Part shown: positions 8,846 through 19,100 of the stretch, piece by piece | Numbering within the stretch: position 1 is the first letter of the stretch | Layout of the letters: each line of letters begins with the position of its first letter | From: an uncultured Kordia sp. | GTDB lineage: Bacteria > Bacteroidota > Bacteroidia > Flavobacteriales > Flavobacteriaceae | Reading direction: 5' to 3' | Assembly (NCBI RefSeq): GCF_947489565.1 | Contig: NZ_CANLEA010000007.1 | Span: 186,001-250,000, forward strand | DNA: 64,000 bases | The notes under the pieces: generated by a model | Seen by the model: the letters and a program-made list of their open reading frames with translations, nothing else | Databases searched by the model: none | Told to the model about the DNA's origin: nothing | Made by a program: the position numbers and the translations under genes

Positions 8846-10890
8846 ATAGAATTATTCTCATCATAATAACTGGACTTTTTAGTCAATTTGCAACTTCTCA
8901 ACAGGCATTGTCAGAGAAGTATAACTTAATGCCTTGGCCACAAGAAATCCAAGAAAATAATTCGAAATTCAACATAAATGAATCGCTCACAATAACTATT
9001 CTTGGAAACGATTCGGAAGGAAGAGTGCAAAAAGCAAGCACTAAATTTTTAAGAAGATTAGCTGATAGAACAGGAGTTTTTATAGATACTGGTTTTCCTA
9101 TTGAAAACAAGAATGCAGCTATCAAAATTGATTTTCAATCAGTTTCAGATTTAACAATACATCAAGATGAATCTTATACTTTACATATAAAAAGTGATGA
9201 GGTTCTAATTCAGGCAAAAACCGATGTTGGCGCTTTACGAGCTTTAGAAACCTTATTACAATTAACAACACATACAAATTTAGGTAACTACTTTCCAGGA
9301 GTTACCATTCAAGATACGCCAAGATTTGTTTGGAGAGGTTTAATGATCGATGTTGCCAGACATTTTCAACCTGTAGCTGTTATAAAAAGGAATTTGGATG
9401 CGATGGCTTCCGTAAAACTAAATGTTTTTCATTGGCATTTAACAGACGATCAAGGATTTAGAGTAGCATCTAAAACCTATCCAAAACTACAAGAATTAGC
9501 ATCAGACGGATTGTATTATACACATGCACAAATAAAAGATGTAGTTCAGTATGCTTCAGATTTAGGAATCAGAGTCATTCCAGAATTTGATGTGCCAGGT
9601 CATGCTTCTGCATTATTAACAGCGTATCCTGAATTAGGAAGTAAAGACAATTATACCTATAGTATTGAAAGATATGCGGGAGTTTTTGATCCGACATTAA
9701 ATCCGATCAAAGAAGAAACCTATGTGTTTTTAGAAAACCTATTTACTGAAATCGCACCACTATTTCCTGATGAATATTTCCACATTGGTGGCGATGAAAA
9801 TGAAGGGAAACATTGGACAGAAAACAAGGAAATTGAAAAATTTAAAAAGAAACATCAACTAAAAACGAATCACGACTTACAAACTTTTTTTAATATTCGA
9901 CTGGAAAAAATCTTAAAGAAATTAGACAAAAAGTTGATGGGTTGGGATGAAATTATGACACCAACCATGCCTACAACTGCAGTAATTCACTCATGGAGAG
10001 GCACCAATGAAGGTTTAAAAAGTAGTACACTGATTGAAGCTGCAAAAAAAGGATATAACACCGTACTTTCTAACGGATATTATATAGACAGAATGCTTTC
10101 GGTACAACATCATTATAGTGTAGATCCGATTGCTGATGCTGTACTGACAAAAGAAGAACGCAAACGAATTTTAGGAGCCGAAACGACCATGTGGAGCGAA
10201 CTAGTAACACCACTAACCATTGATTCTAGAATTTGGCCAAGAACTGCAGCAATTGCGGAACGTTATTGGTCAGCCAAAGAGATCACAGATATTGATAATA
10301 TGTTGCATAGACTCGAAAAGGTAAGTCTGCACTTAGAAGAATTAGGCATCACACACATTCGTAACAAAGATGTCATTCTGCGAAATATGACCAAAGGAAA
10401 AGACATTTCTTCATTAATTACTTTATCAAACATTTGCGAACCGTTAAAAGTATATTCTCGAAATAAAGGTGGTACAGAATACAAGTCTTTTTCTCCATTC
10501 ACACTATTTGCAGATGCCTGTGTTGTAGACGCCAAAGATGCTGTTGTTTTTAATAAAAATACAACACAATTTCTAGAGGATAATAACAGTAATACTTCCT
10601 CAAAAATTAAAGAATATTTAATGAAATGGACTGAGAATCATGAAGCATTCATGCAAATTTCAAAAAATCCAATACTACAATCATTAGTGCCTTTATCTAA
10701 AAACTTAGCAGAAGTTTCTCAATTGCTACACACTTCATTTCAAACTAAAAAAATCACTGAAGCAGAATTTGATCAATGTAAAAACTATATCAAACAACTC
10801 AAAGAACCATTTGCTGATACAGAAGTAGTCATCGTGGATGCATTGCAAAAACTATTGCTCTATTGTAAAGCAAAATATCTTGTCAAATAA
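8842..10890 (+). CDS. GH20 beta-N-acetylhexosaminidase
   Basis: A 682-residue secreted or periplasmic glycosidase with a signal peptide (cleavage near residue 20, after ATSQ). An N-terminal GH20b-type domain covers ~25-155. The catalytic barrel follows: RGLMIDVARHF, FHWHLTDDQGFR, PEFDVPGHA and the hallmark HIGGDE with the Asp-Glu pair at 318-319. It releases terminal beta-linked GlcNAc or GalNAc using the substrate's own acetamido group. The C-terminal ~150 residues are helical and not assigned. It overlaps the preceding lipoprotein gene and fits between uptake by SusCD and cytoplasmic handling by NagB and the kinase. Confidence 0.95.
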   Translation: MNRIILIIITGLFSQFATSQQALSEKYNLMPWPQEIQENNSKFNINESLTITILGNDSEGRVQKASTKFLRRLADRTGVFIDTGFPIENKNAAIKIDFQSVSDLTIHQDESYTLHIKSDEVLIQAKTDVGALRALETLLQLTTHTNLGNYFPGVTIQDTPRFVWRGLMIDVARHFQPVAVIKRNLDAMASVKLNVFHWHLTDDQGFRVASKTYPKLQELASDGLYYTHAQIKDVVQYASDLGIRVIPEFDVPGHASALLTAYPELGSKDNYTYSIERYAGVFDPTLNPIKEETYVFLENLFTEIAPLFPDEYFHIGGDENEGKHWTENKEIEKFKKKHQLKTNHDLQTFFNIRLEKILKKLDKKLMGWDEIMTPTMPTTAVIHSWRGTNEGLKSSTLIEAAKKGYNTVLSNGYYIDRMLSVQHHYSVDPIADAVLTKEERKRILGAETTMWSELVTPLTIDSRIWPRTAAIAERYWSAKEITDIDNMLHRLEKVSLHLEELGITHIRNKDVILRNMTKGKDISSLITLSNICEPLKVYSRNKGGTEYKSFSPFTLFADACVVDAKDAVVFNKNTTQFLEDNNSNTSSKIKEYLMKWTENHEAFMQISKNPILQSLVPLSKNLAEVSQLLHTSFQTKKITEAEFDQCKNYIKQLKEPFADTEVVIVDALQKLLLYCKAKYLVK

Positions 10891-10896
10891 TAAAAG

Positions 10897-11514
10897 ATGT
10901 TCCACTCAAGTAAAAAACATACAAATGTTACACTAAAAGATATGGCAACAATCTTAGAGTTGTCTATTTCTACTGTTTCAAAAGCTTTAAATAATAGTCC
11001 AGAAATCAGTATAGCTACCAAAAACAAAGTACATCAAGTAGCAAAATCGCTGAATTACAAACCTAATGTTATAGCAGCTGCACTTCGCAATAGAAGAAGC
11101 TTGATATTAGGCGTGATTTTACCAGATTTAAAAGATGCTTTCTTTTTAGATTCTTTGATTGGAATTACGGAAGAATCTTCTAAGAATGATTACAAAATTA
11201 TGGTATATCAATCGTGTAATGACTATAAAAAAGAAATTGCATACACCAAATTATTGTCTGAAAGCAACATTATTGATGGTTTAATTTTTTCCTCCATAAA
11301 AGAAACAGTGACTTCCAAAAAAGTAGCGCATATCAAAAGTATTACTGAAAAAGGATTGCCTGTAGTATATATAAAAAACAACATCAAATTTTCTTCTGAT
11401 GAGGTTCAACAAAGTAGTGCTTGTTCACAAAAAGATGGCTTTAAAACTGGGCAATGTTGTGTTAAAAAACTATTGAGGAAAATTGAAAATGAGCAACTGA
11501 ATTTAAGTGCGTAA
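10897..11514 (+). CDS. Shortened LacI-family transcriptional regulator (internal deletion)
   Basis: A 205-residue protein; normal LacI-family regulators are about 330-345. The helix-turn-helix is intact (TLKDMATILELSISTVSKALNN, written here as its start and end: TLKDMA to SKALNN), followed by the hinge (NYKPNVIAAALRNRRS) and the first half of the sugar-binding domain (LILGVILPDL to GLPVVYI). After about residue 165 the sequence jumps to KTGQCCVKKLLRKIEN, which resembles the last helix of full-length family members. About 120 residues of the second subdomain are therefore missing. It may still bind DNA but probably cannot sense a sugar normally. It lies six bases after GH20, inside the operon it would regulate. 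Confidence 0.8.
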   Translation: MFHSSKKHTNVTLKDMATILELSISTVSKALNNSPEISIATKNKVHQVAKSLNYKPNVIAAALRNRRSLILGVILPDLKDAFFLDSLIGITEESSKNDYKIMVYQSCNDYKKEIAYTKLLSESNIIDGLIFSSIKETVTSKKVAHIKSITEKGLPVVYIKNNIKFSSDEVQQSSACSQKDGFKTGQCCVKKLLRKIENEQLNLSA

Positions 11515-11525
11515 AACAACAAAAA

Positions 11526-11837
11526 GTGGACAACGAAACCAACATATCCTATACAAATCCGTATCACGAACTCATTCGAAAAACGACATTTTCATCTTCC
11601 AAAAGGTATGATAAGTTTCTAAATTGGGTAAGCGGCGAATTTGATTTGTACTTACAAGATGAATCCAATGGATTGCATGTGTTCTTTCCAGAAGGAAAGT
11701 TTCACATTAAAAGCGATACAAAAACAGAAACGACAGTTATTGCTGAAATTCATTTAAAAAGCAAAGTGCTACAAAAAGGCATTGATCTAATTGAAGAAAT
11801 CATGTCTGTATACAATCTATTAGCAAAAAACTCTTAA
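11526..11837 (+). CDS. Hypothetical 103-residue protein (GTG start)
   Basis: I do not recognise this protein. The only usable start is GTG at 11526; no in-frame ATG occurs until near the C-terminus. It has no signal peptide or membrane segment, and looks like a small alpha/beta cytoplasmic protein (EFDLYLQDESNGLHVFFPEG, then KSKVLQKGIDLIEEI). It lies 11 bases after the shortened LacI gene and 10 before the sugar kinase. Codon use and spacing suggest a real operon member, but it is conserved only by context as far as I can see. Confidence 0.6.
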   Translation: MDNETNISYTNPYHELIRKTTFSSSKRYDKFLNWVSGEFDLYLQDESNGLHVFFPEGKFHIKSDTKTETTVIAEIHLKSKVLQKGIDLIEEIMSVYNLLAKNS

Positions 11838-11847
11838 ACGTAAAAAA

Positions 11848-12714
11848 ATGGTATTAATAGCAGACAGTGGTTCTACAAAGTGCGATTGGATATTATATGA
11901 AAACAAAGAAAAACAACCTTTGCGAATCCGTACCAAAGGACTAAATCCTACCATATTATCCAAAAAAGCACTTCAAAAAATCATTACAGAAAACTCAAAA
12001 CTTACTACATACAAAGACAAAGTTACCTCTGTTTGTTTTTTTGGTGCTGGCTGTGGTACTAAAAAGAATCAGGTAAAAGTTGAACATATTTTAAACAGGT
12101 TCTTTGCGAACTCAAAATCAATCGTACGAGAAGATATAATGGCAGCGGTTTGGGCAACTACCAATGAACCCGCGGTAGTTTGTATTTTGGGTACTGGTTC
12201 AAATTGTTGCTATTTTGATGGAAAAACTACCCATTCAAAAATTCCATCTCTTGGATATATCCTAATGGATGAAGGAAGCGGAAACTATTTTGGTAAAAGA
12301 TTACTACAAGACTATTTTTATAAAAAAATGCCCGAAGAATTGCGACTTTCTTTCGGGGCAGCTTTTAACCTAAAAGAAAAGAAAGTCATTGACAAATTGT
12401 ACAAATCTGCGACACCAAATAAGTACTTAGCGGAATTTGCAAAATTTATGTTTGAAAATGAAGAACATCCGTACATTGCTAAATTGCTCGCTAAAGGCAT
12501 GGAAAAATTTATAGAAAATCATATCCTACAATATCGAGAAGAACTCAAAACAGTTCCCTTACATTTTGTAGGTTCTATTGCGTATCATGGAAAAGATTTC
12601 ATCAATAATGAATTGGCAAAAAAAGGATTGTTGGCAGCGAGTTTTGTAAGAAGACCTATGGAAAACTTAATTCATCACTTACGTGAAGATAACTTTCATG
12701 TGGAATTGAATTAA
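11848..12714 (+). CDS. BadF/BadG-type ATPase, probable N-acetylglucosamine kinase
   Basis: A 288-residue cytoplasmic kinase of the ASKHA fold. The phosphate-1 motif is at the start (LIADSGSTKCDW), then FFGAGCGT, a phosphate-2-like loop (CILGTGSNCC) and YILMDEGSGNYFGKR. These are typical of Bacteroidota N-acetylglucosamine kinases. It would phosphorylate HexNAc released by the hexosaminidase, giving GlcNAc-6-phosphate for the PIG-L/NagB fusion protein. The length is normal. Specificity for GlcNAc over GalNAc or MurNAc is inferred from neighbours. Confidence 0.85.
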   Translation: MVLIADSGSTKCDWILYENKEKQPLRIRTKGLNPTILSKKALQKIITENSKLTTYKDKVTSVCFFGAGCGTKKNQVKVEHILNRFFANSKSIVREDIMAAVWATTNEPAVVCILGTGSNCCYFDGKTTHSKIPSLGYILMDEGSGNYFGKRLLQDYFYKKMPEELRLSFGAAFNLKEKKVIDKLYKSATPNKYLAEFAKFMFENEEHPYIAKLLAKGMEKFIENHILQYREELKTVPLHFVGSIAYHGKDFINNELAKKGLLAASFVRRPMENLIHHLREDNFHVELN

Positions 12715-12817
12715 CATATTGATCTACAGCAAGCCTAAATAGTAGAACATCTATTTCTTTAATCGTTTATAATTTTCTAGTTTTATTGACAATACTTAAC
12801 CAAACCAAAAAAACAGA

Positions 12818-14176
12818 ATGAAATCTAGAAGAAATTTCATAAAAAACATCGCTGCGGCTGGAGTTGGTATTTCTATGGTTCCCAATATTGCTTTTGGGTC
12901 TGTACTCAATACTAACAAACAAAAACTCAAACTAGCCTTTATTGGTGTTGGGCTCAGAGGAACAAACCATTTAAACAATTCGCTACAACGAAAGGATATT
13001 GAAGTGACTGCCATCTGCGATATAGATCCGAAACGAATAGAAATTGCCTTAAAAAAGATTGAAGAAGCTGGATATAAAAAACCGAAAGTCTTTGGGAAAT
13101 CAGATCATGATTATAAAAACCTTTTAGATTTAAAGGAAGTAGATGCTGTCATCATATCAACACCTTGGTTATGGCATACCAGAATGGCTGTTGATGCTAT
13201 GAAAGCAGGAAAATATACAGGTTTGGAAGTTTCGGCGGCCAATACCTTAGAAGAATGCTGGGATTTGGTAAATACACATGAAGCTACAGGTTCTCATCTC
13301 ATGATTCTTGAAAATGTAAACTATCGCCGAGATGTGATGGCTGTGCTGAATATGGTACGTCAAAATGTGTTTGGTGAATTGGTTCATTTTAGATGTGGAT
13401 ACCAACATGATTTACGTTTTGTAAAACTAAATGATGGAAAAACTCCGTATGGAAAAGGTGTTGAATTTGGAGAGAAAGGAATCTCAGAATCTAAATGGCG
13501 TACACAACATTCTGTACTTAGAAATGGCGATGTATATCCTACACACGGTGTTGGACCAGTGGCAACGATGTGCGATATCAACAGAGGAAATCGTTTTGTT
13601 TCTTTAACATCAAACGCTTCAAAAGCTATTGGACTTCATAATTATATTGTAAAACATGGTGGAGAAGATCATCCGAATGCAAAAGTAAAATTCAAACAAG
13701 GTGATGTCATTACCACAACGATTGAAACTGCAAAAGGAGAAACAATCATTGTAACACACGATTGTAACTTGCCAAGACCGTATTCTCTAGGTTTTAGAGT
13801 ACAAGGCGCCAATGGTTTGTGGGAAGTAGACGGAAACAGAATCTATATAGAAGGAAAATCAGATCCGCACCGTTGGGACGTTGCTGATGAATGGCTTAAA
13901 AAGTACGATCATCCATTATGGCAAAAATATGGAGAATATGCCGCAGGTTCTGGTCATGGCGGAATGGACTTTTTTGTGTTGAATGCTTTTGTAGAATCTG
14001 CCAAAGAAAATAGTGCGCCACCTTTAGATGCGTATGATGCAGCTGCTTGGAGTGCCATTACACCACTTTCGGAAGCTTCTATAGAAAACAATGGTGCGCC
14101 ACAAGATTTCCCAGATTTCACACGAGGAATGTGGGTAAAACGAACGCCATACAATTGGATTAAAAATACATACTAA
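12818..14176 (+). CDS. GH109-like Gfo/Idh/MocA protein (putative alpha-N-acetylgalactosaminidase)
   Basis: A 452-residue NAD-dependent Gfo/Idh/MocA protein with an apparent Tat signal (SRRNFIK, then a hydrophobic stretch to ~residue 27). The Rossmann motif is FIGVGLRGTNH. STPWLWHTRMAVDAMKAGKY, ENVNYRRDVMAVLNMVR and CGYQHDLR match the conserved blocks of glycoside hydrolase family 109, whose members remove alpha-linked GalNAc by an NAD-assisted mechanism in the periplasm. YPTHGVGPVA carries the histidine I take as catalytic. Other Gfo/Idh/MocA activities cannot be excluded, but these blocks and the locus both favour GH109. Its stop overlaps the next start (14176). Confidence 0.8.
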   Translation: MKSRRNFIKNIAAAGVGISMVPNIAFGSVLNTNKQKLKLAFIGVGLRGTNHLNNSLQRKDIEVTAICDIDPKRIEIALKKIEEAGYKKPKVFGKSDHDYKNLLDLKEVDAVIISTPWLWHTRMAVDAMKAGKYTGLEVSAANTLEECWDLVNTHEATGSHLMILENVNYRRDVMAVLNMVRQNVFGELVHFRCGYQHDLRFVKLNDGKTPYGKGVEFGEKGISESKWRTQHSVLRNGDVYPTHGVGPVATMCDINRGNRFVSLTSNASKAIGLHNYIVKHGGEDHPNAKVKFKQGDVITTTIETAKGETIIVTHDCNLPRPYSLGFRVQGANGLWEVDGNRIYIEGKSDPHRWDVADEWLKKYDHPLWQKYGEYAAGSGHGGMDFFVLNAFVESAKENSAPPLDAYDAAAWSAITPLSEASIENNGAPQDFPDFTRGMWVKRTPYNWIKNTY

Positions 14177-15261
14177 TGAAGGAAATACGATCATTAGCGC
14201 CTGGTAGAACTTGTCTTTTTGGAGATCATCAAGACTATTTAGGTTTGCCAGTTATTGCTTGTGCCATTGATAAATCCATCAAATTAGTAGCAGTAGAAAA
14301 TGATTCGGAATGGTTCAACATATCAAAACCAGATATTGGCGAACAAAGAATGATACAAATTGATACTGTAAACGAAAATACCGATGTCATTGGAGATCAC
14401 TTTTTGGCAGTTTTAAAAGTTCTACAGAAGTACAACTGTATTCCAAACAAAGGATTTGACATCACCATTACAGGAACAATTCCTATAAATGCCGGACTTT
14501 CTAGCTCGTCGGCAGTTGTAGTTGCTTGGACACAATTTTTACTAGAAGCTTTTGGGTGCACTCAAAAAGTAACACAAGAATTTATTGCCCAAATAGCCTA
14601 TGAAGCAGAAGTAGTTGAGCAGAAATCATCTGGTGGAAAAATGGATCAATATAGTATTAGCTTGGGCAATATTATCTACTTAGAAACGGACGAAAGTTTA
14701 GCATATCAAACCATTCCTAAGAAATTACCTGGACTCATTATTGGAGAATCGGGCATTCCTAAAGACACTTTGGGAACATTAAAAGAATTAAAGACAAACG
14801 CTATACTATCTATTGAAAAGGTAAAAGAATTTGAAGGGAATTTTGATATCAGAAAAGTCAAGAAAAATGATATAGAAACCTATGAAAACTATCTAATTCC
14901 AGAATTACAACCATATTTTAGAGCAGCTATTTTAAATTATTTGATTACGAAAGAAGCATTAATCGAATTTCAAAAAGAAGTATTGGATTATAAAAAAATA
15001 GGCGATCTCATGTATCAACATCATGAGATATTGCGAGACTTATTACACATTACAGTTCCAAGAATTGACAATATGATTGATGCAGCTATGAATGCAGGTG
15101 CATTGGGCACAAAGATAGTAGGATCGGGAAAAGGCGGAAGCATTGTAGCAATAGCAGCAGAAGGAAAAGAACAAGCAGTAATTGACAGTATTAAACATGC
15201 TGGTGCTGTAGATGCGTATCTAGTATCCATCGATACTGGTGCCAGCATAGAATATAATTAG
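14176..15261 (+). CDS. GHMP-family sugar kinase (galactokinase-like)
   Basis: A 361-residue GHMP kinase. The N-terminal sugar-recognition motif is PGRTCLFGDHQDYLGLPV, the ATP-binding motif is INAGLSSSSAVVVAW, SGGKMDQY follows, and motif 3 is GSGKGGSIVAI near the C-terminus. It phosphorylates the anomeric position of a sugar. The match to galactokinase is partial (DHQDYLG rather than EHTDYNGG). With GH109 upstream and a nucleotidyltransferase downstream, I infer a GalNAc or GlcNAc 1-kinase feeding nucleotide-sugar salvage. It starts on the last base of the preceding stop, so translation is coupled. Confidence 0.8.
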   Translation: MKEIRSLAPGRTCLFGDHQDYLGLPVIACAIDKSIKLVAVENDSEWFNISKPDIGEQRMIQIDTVNENTDVIGDHFLAVLKVLQKYNCIPNKGFDITITGTIPINAGLSSSSAVVVAWTQFLLEAFGCTQKVTQEFIAQIAYEAEVVEQKSSGGKMDQYSISLGNIIYLETDESLAYQTIPKKLPGLIIGESGIPKDTLGTLKELKTNAILSIEKVKEFEGNFDIRKVKKNDIETYENYLIPELQPYFRAAILNYLITKEALIEFQKEVLDYKKIGDLMYQHHEILRDLLHITVPRIDNMIDAAMNAGALGTKIVGSGKGGSIVAIAAEGKEQAVIDSIKHAGAVDAYLVSIDTGASIEYN

Positions 15262-15268
15262 CAGGAAC

Positions 15269-16165
15269 ATGCATACAAATTTAATCATATTGGCAGGCGG
15301 CGCTTCTTCGCGAATGAAAAAGCAAACTACAGGTAGCAACCTAAGTGAGCAAGAAATTGCAGAAGCGAATCAACGAAGTAAAAGCCTTATAAGCTTGACT
15401 CCTGATGGTAGACCAATACTGGATTATTTGCTATACAATGCAAAACTAGCAGGCTATAAAAACATCTATATTGTTGTTGGTAAACAAAGCGAACTGTTTA
15501 AAAAGTTCTACGGAAATAAAGAAAAAGACAATGACTTCCACGGACTCAATATTTCCTTTGCAACACAGCATATTCCAAAAGAAAGAATCAAGCCTTTAGG
15601 TACTGCTGACGCTGTTTATCAAGCTGTAATACAATATCCTGAATTGAATACAGATTATTACACGGTTTGCAATAGTGATAACCTATATTCTTCGAAAGCA
15701 TTTTTAGCTTTACGAAAAACGACGAGCGATCATGCTTTTATTGGATATAATAGAGATGCCCTAGAATTTTCTATGGAAAGAATTGCACGCTTTGCTTTGG
15801 CCAAATTAAATACAAAAAATCAATTAGCAGACATTATAGAAAAACCTGACTTAGCAGAAGTGGATAACTACAAAGATGTTTCAGGTGTATTGAGAGTGAG
15901 TATGAATATCTTTAAGTTTAAAGGAACTATCTTCTTAAAACACCTTAAAAACTGTCCTATTCATCCTATTAGAAATGAAAAAGAGCTGCCAAACGCTTTG
16001 CTAAATATGGTGAAAGAACATCCTAATACAGTTCTTGGCATTCCATTTTCAGAACATGTTCCCGATTTAACGGCGAAGGAAGATATTTCTATTGTTAAAA
16101 ACTATCTCGCAAAGCATTATAAAACACTAGATTGGAATGATCGCTCTAAAATAGCAACGCCATAA
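15269..16165 (+). CDS. Sugar-1-phosphate nucleotidyltransferase-like protein
   Basis: A 298-residue NTP_transferase-type protein. The signature LILAGGASSRMKK is at residues 5-18, followed by a 30-residue insertion before the lysine-containing LISLTPDGRPILDYLL. Later motifs are IKPLGTADAVYQA and a VCNSDNLY metal-binding aspartate block. It would activate the sugar-1-phosphate made by the GHMP kinase encoded seven bases upstream. The nucleotide and sugar are not determined. The two genes form a plausible salvage branch beside the NagB catabolic branch. Confidence 0.8.
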   Translation: MHTNLIILAGGASSRMKKQTTGSNLSEQEIAEANQRSKSLISLTPDGRPILDYLLYNAKLAGYKNIYIVVGKQSELFKKFYGNKEKDNDFHGLNISFATQHIPKERIKPLGTADAVYQAVIQYPELNTDYYTVCNSDNLYSSKAFLALRKTTSDHAFIGYNRDALEFSMERIARFALAKLNTKNQLADIIEKPDLAEVDNYKDVSGVLRVSMNIFKFKGTIFLKHLKNCPIHPIRNEKELPNALLNMVKEHPNTVLGIPFSEHVPDLTAKEDISIVKNYLAKHYKTLDWNDRSKIATP

Positions 16166-16185
16166 CACTAAATAAGTCTTTTGAA

Positions 16186-19100
16186 ATGAAATTTTTTAAA
16201 CAATATAAAATCGTCTATGTATTACTCTTACTTTTCTGTGTTGGCTGTACTCAAAAAACATCAGAAAAAAGTGATACATTATTTGGTTTGATCAATAATG
16301 AACACACAAATATTCATTTCAAAAACGAAGTTCAAGAAAACCTCTATTTTAATTTTTTAAACTATTCTTACATATACAATGGCGGCGGAATTGCCGTTGG
16401 AGATATCAATAATGACGGACTAGACGATTTATACTTTTCTTCAAATCAAGGGAGCAATGCTTTGTACTTAAATAAAGGTGATTTTAAGTTTGAAGACATT
16501 ACTAAAAAGTCCAAAGTTTCTGATGAACATGGTTGGACAACTGGCGTGAGCATGATTGATATTAACAATGATGGCTGGCTGGATATTTATGTCTGCAAGT
16601 CTGGTTCTTTAAAAAATCACAATCTTCGAAAAAATAAATTATTCATCAACCAAAAAGACAATACGTTTAAAGAAAATGCTGCTGCGTATGGCATCGATCA
16701 TTTCGGATTTTCTACACAAGCTTATTTCTTTGATTATGATACGGATGGCGATTTAGATTTGTACTTGGTAAATCATCGTTTTGATTTTCAGAATAATACC
16801 AATATTGATCCGCGAATTCAACAACGCAAAGAACCATTCAATTCAGATCAATTATTTCGAAATGATGGAAAACGTTTTACGAATGTAACAAGCGCAGCGG
16901 GAATTGAAAACAAAGCTTGGGGATTAAGTGCTTCTATTGGAGATTTTAATAATGACAATCTTCCAGATATTTATGTAGCGAATGATTTTTTAGAACCTGA
17001 CTTTTTATATATAAATCAAGGTGATGGTACTTTTAAAGATGAAATTCTAGAGCGTTTCAAACATATTTCTGCAAATAGTATGGGATCAGATTTTGCAGAT
17101 ATCAATAACGATTTATTACCTGATTTGATCGTATTAGATATGTTAGCGGAAGATCACATCAGAAGCAAAGAAAATATGGCGACCATGAGTACGGAAAACT
17201 TCCATTCGGTTGTCAATGCAGGGTATCATCATCAATACATGTCTAATATGTTGCAACTCAATAATGGCGATGGAACGTATAGCGAAATAGGGCAATTATC
17301 AGGCATTGCCAAAACGGATTGGAGTTGGGCGCCTTTGATAGCCGATTTTGATAATGACGGATACAATGATGTATTTGTGACCAACGGAATTGAGCACGAT
17401 TTGTCCAATCAAGACTTTCGAAATAAGATGAAAACCAACATTCAAAATCGAAAAAAAGTATCGCTAGAAGAAGCAATTAATATGATGCCTTCAAACACGC
17501 TGAGCAATTATATTTTTCAAAACAATAAAGATTTAAGCTTTTCTAATAGAACAAAAGATTGGGGATTTACAACAAAAGTCAACTCTAGCGGTGCTGTCTA
17601 TGTTGATCTCGACAATGATGGAGATTTAGATCTTGTGACAAACAATCAAGATGCAGAAGCGCAGGTGTATAAAAACTATTCCGATGGAAATTCCGTTACA
17701 ATCTCACTAATTGGAACTTCTCAAAATATACATGGTATTGGAACTACGGTTCACGTATATGCTAATGGATTGCAACAATCCAAAACACTGCAATTGAGCC
17801 GAGGTTTTCAATCTTCGATCACCAATAAATTGCATTTTGGTTTAGGCGAACTTACAAAAGTTGACAGTGTTGAAGTCTTTTGGCAAGATGGTAAAAGGCA
17901 ATTGCTATCTAATTTAAAAATTGGCGAAACAATTACTATAGAATATAAAAATGCCATCAAGGAAAAAGTAAAAAACTCAAATTCAATAGCTTTATTTGAA
18001 ACGATATCTCCAAATGATTTAGGAATTGAATATGCTCAAAAAGAAAATGATTTTAATGATTTCGATTTGCAAGTATTGTTACCTCAAAAACAATCTGAAA
18101 AAGGAAATCCTTTAGCTGTGGCTGATGTTAATAATGATGGTTTAGACGATTTCTTCGTAGGAAATGCAAAAGATGCTTCAGGGAAATTATTCATCCAAAA
18201 AAATGATGGAACATTTACTGAGAAAAGTCAAAAAACATTTGAAACAGACAAAAAGTATGAAGATACCAATGCACAGTTTATAGACGTTGATAATGACAAC
18301 GATGTAGATTTGTATATAACTTCTGGAGGTTATGAAAATGCCGAAAACAGTCCGCTTTTACAAGATCGCTTGTACATAAATGATGGGAAAGGAAACTATA
18401 CAAAATCCGATCGTTTGCCAAAAATACACTCCAATACAAAAGCAATTGCGTATGGTGATTATGACAATGATGGTGATCTTGATATTTTTATTGGTGGAAG
18501 TACTAAACATGGAAAATATCCACTTGCAGAAACATCGTATTTGTTAAAAAATGAAAACGGAAAATTCATCAATACAAATGATACTGTTATTTCTGAAATT
18601 TATGAATTACGCATCGTAAATGATGCAGTATTCTCTGATTATGATGCAGATGGTGACATGGATTTACTTGTAGTAGGTGAATGGATGCCAATAATCATAT
18701 TTGAAAATAAAAAGGGAAAATTCAGCAAAAAGAACCTATCTGAAATAGAACATTCAAGCGGTTGGTATCAAAGTATTACCGCAACTGATATTGACAATGA
18801 TGGCGATCAAGATTATATCATTGGAAATTGGGGAACTAACAATAAGTTTCATCCAACAAAAGAAAAGCCATTGCATATTTATGCTGGAAATTTTGACGAC
18901 AATGCTTCTTTTGACATGGCATTGAGTAAGGTTTCTAAAACAGGGGAGCTACTTCCAGTACGTGGCAAACAATGTTCTTCTCAACAAACACCAATTTTAA
19001 ATAGTAAAATAAAAACCTATAAAGAGTTTGCTACTTCTACATTGTTAGACATTTACGGGCAAGAAAACCTAGCGAATGCGACACATTATGAAGTAAAAAA

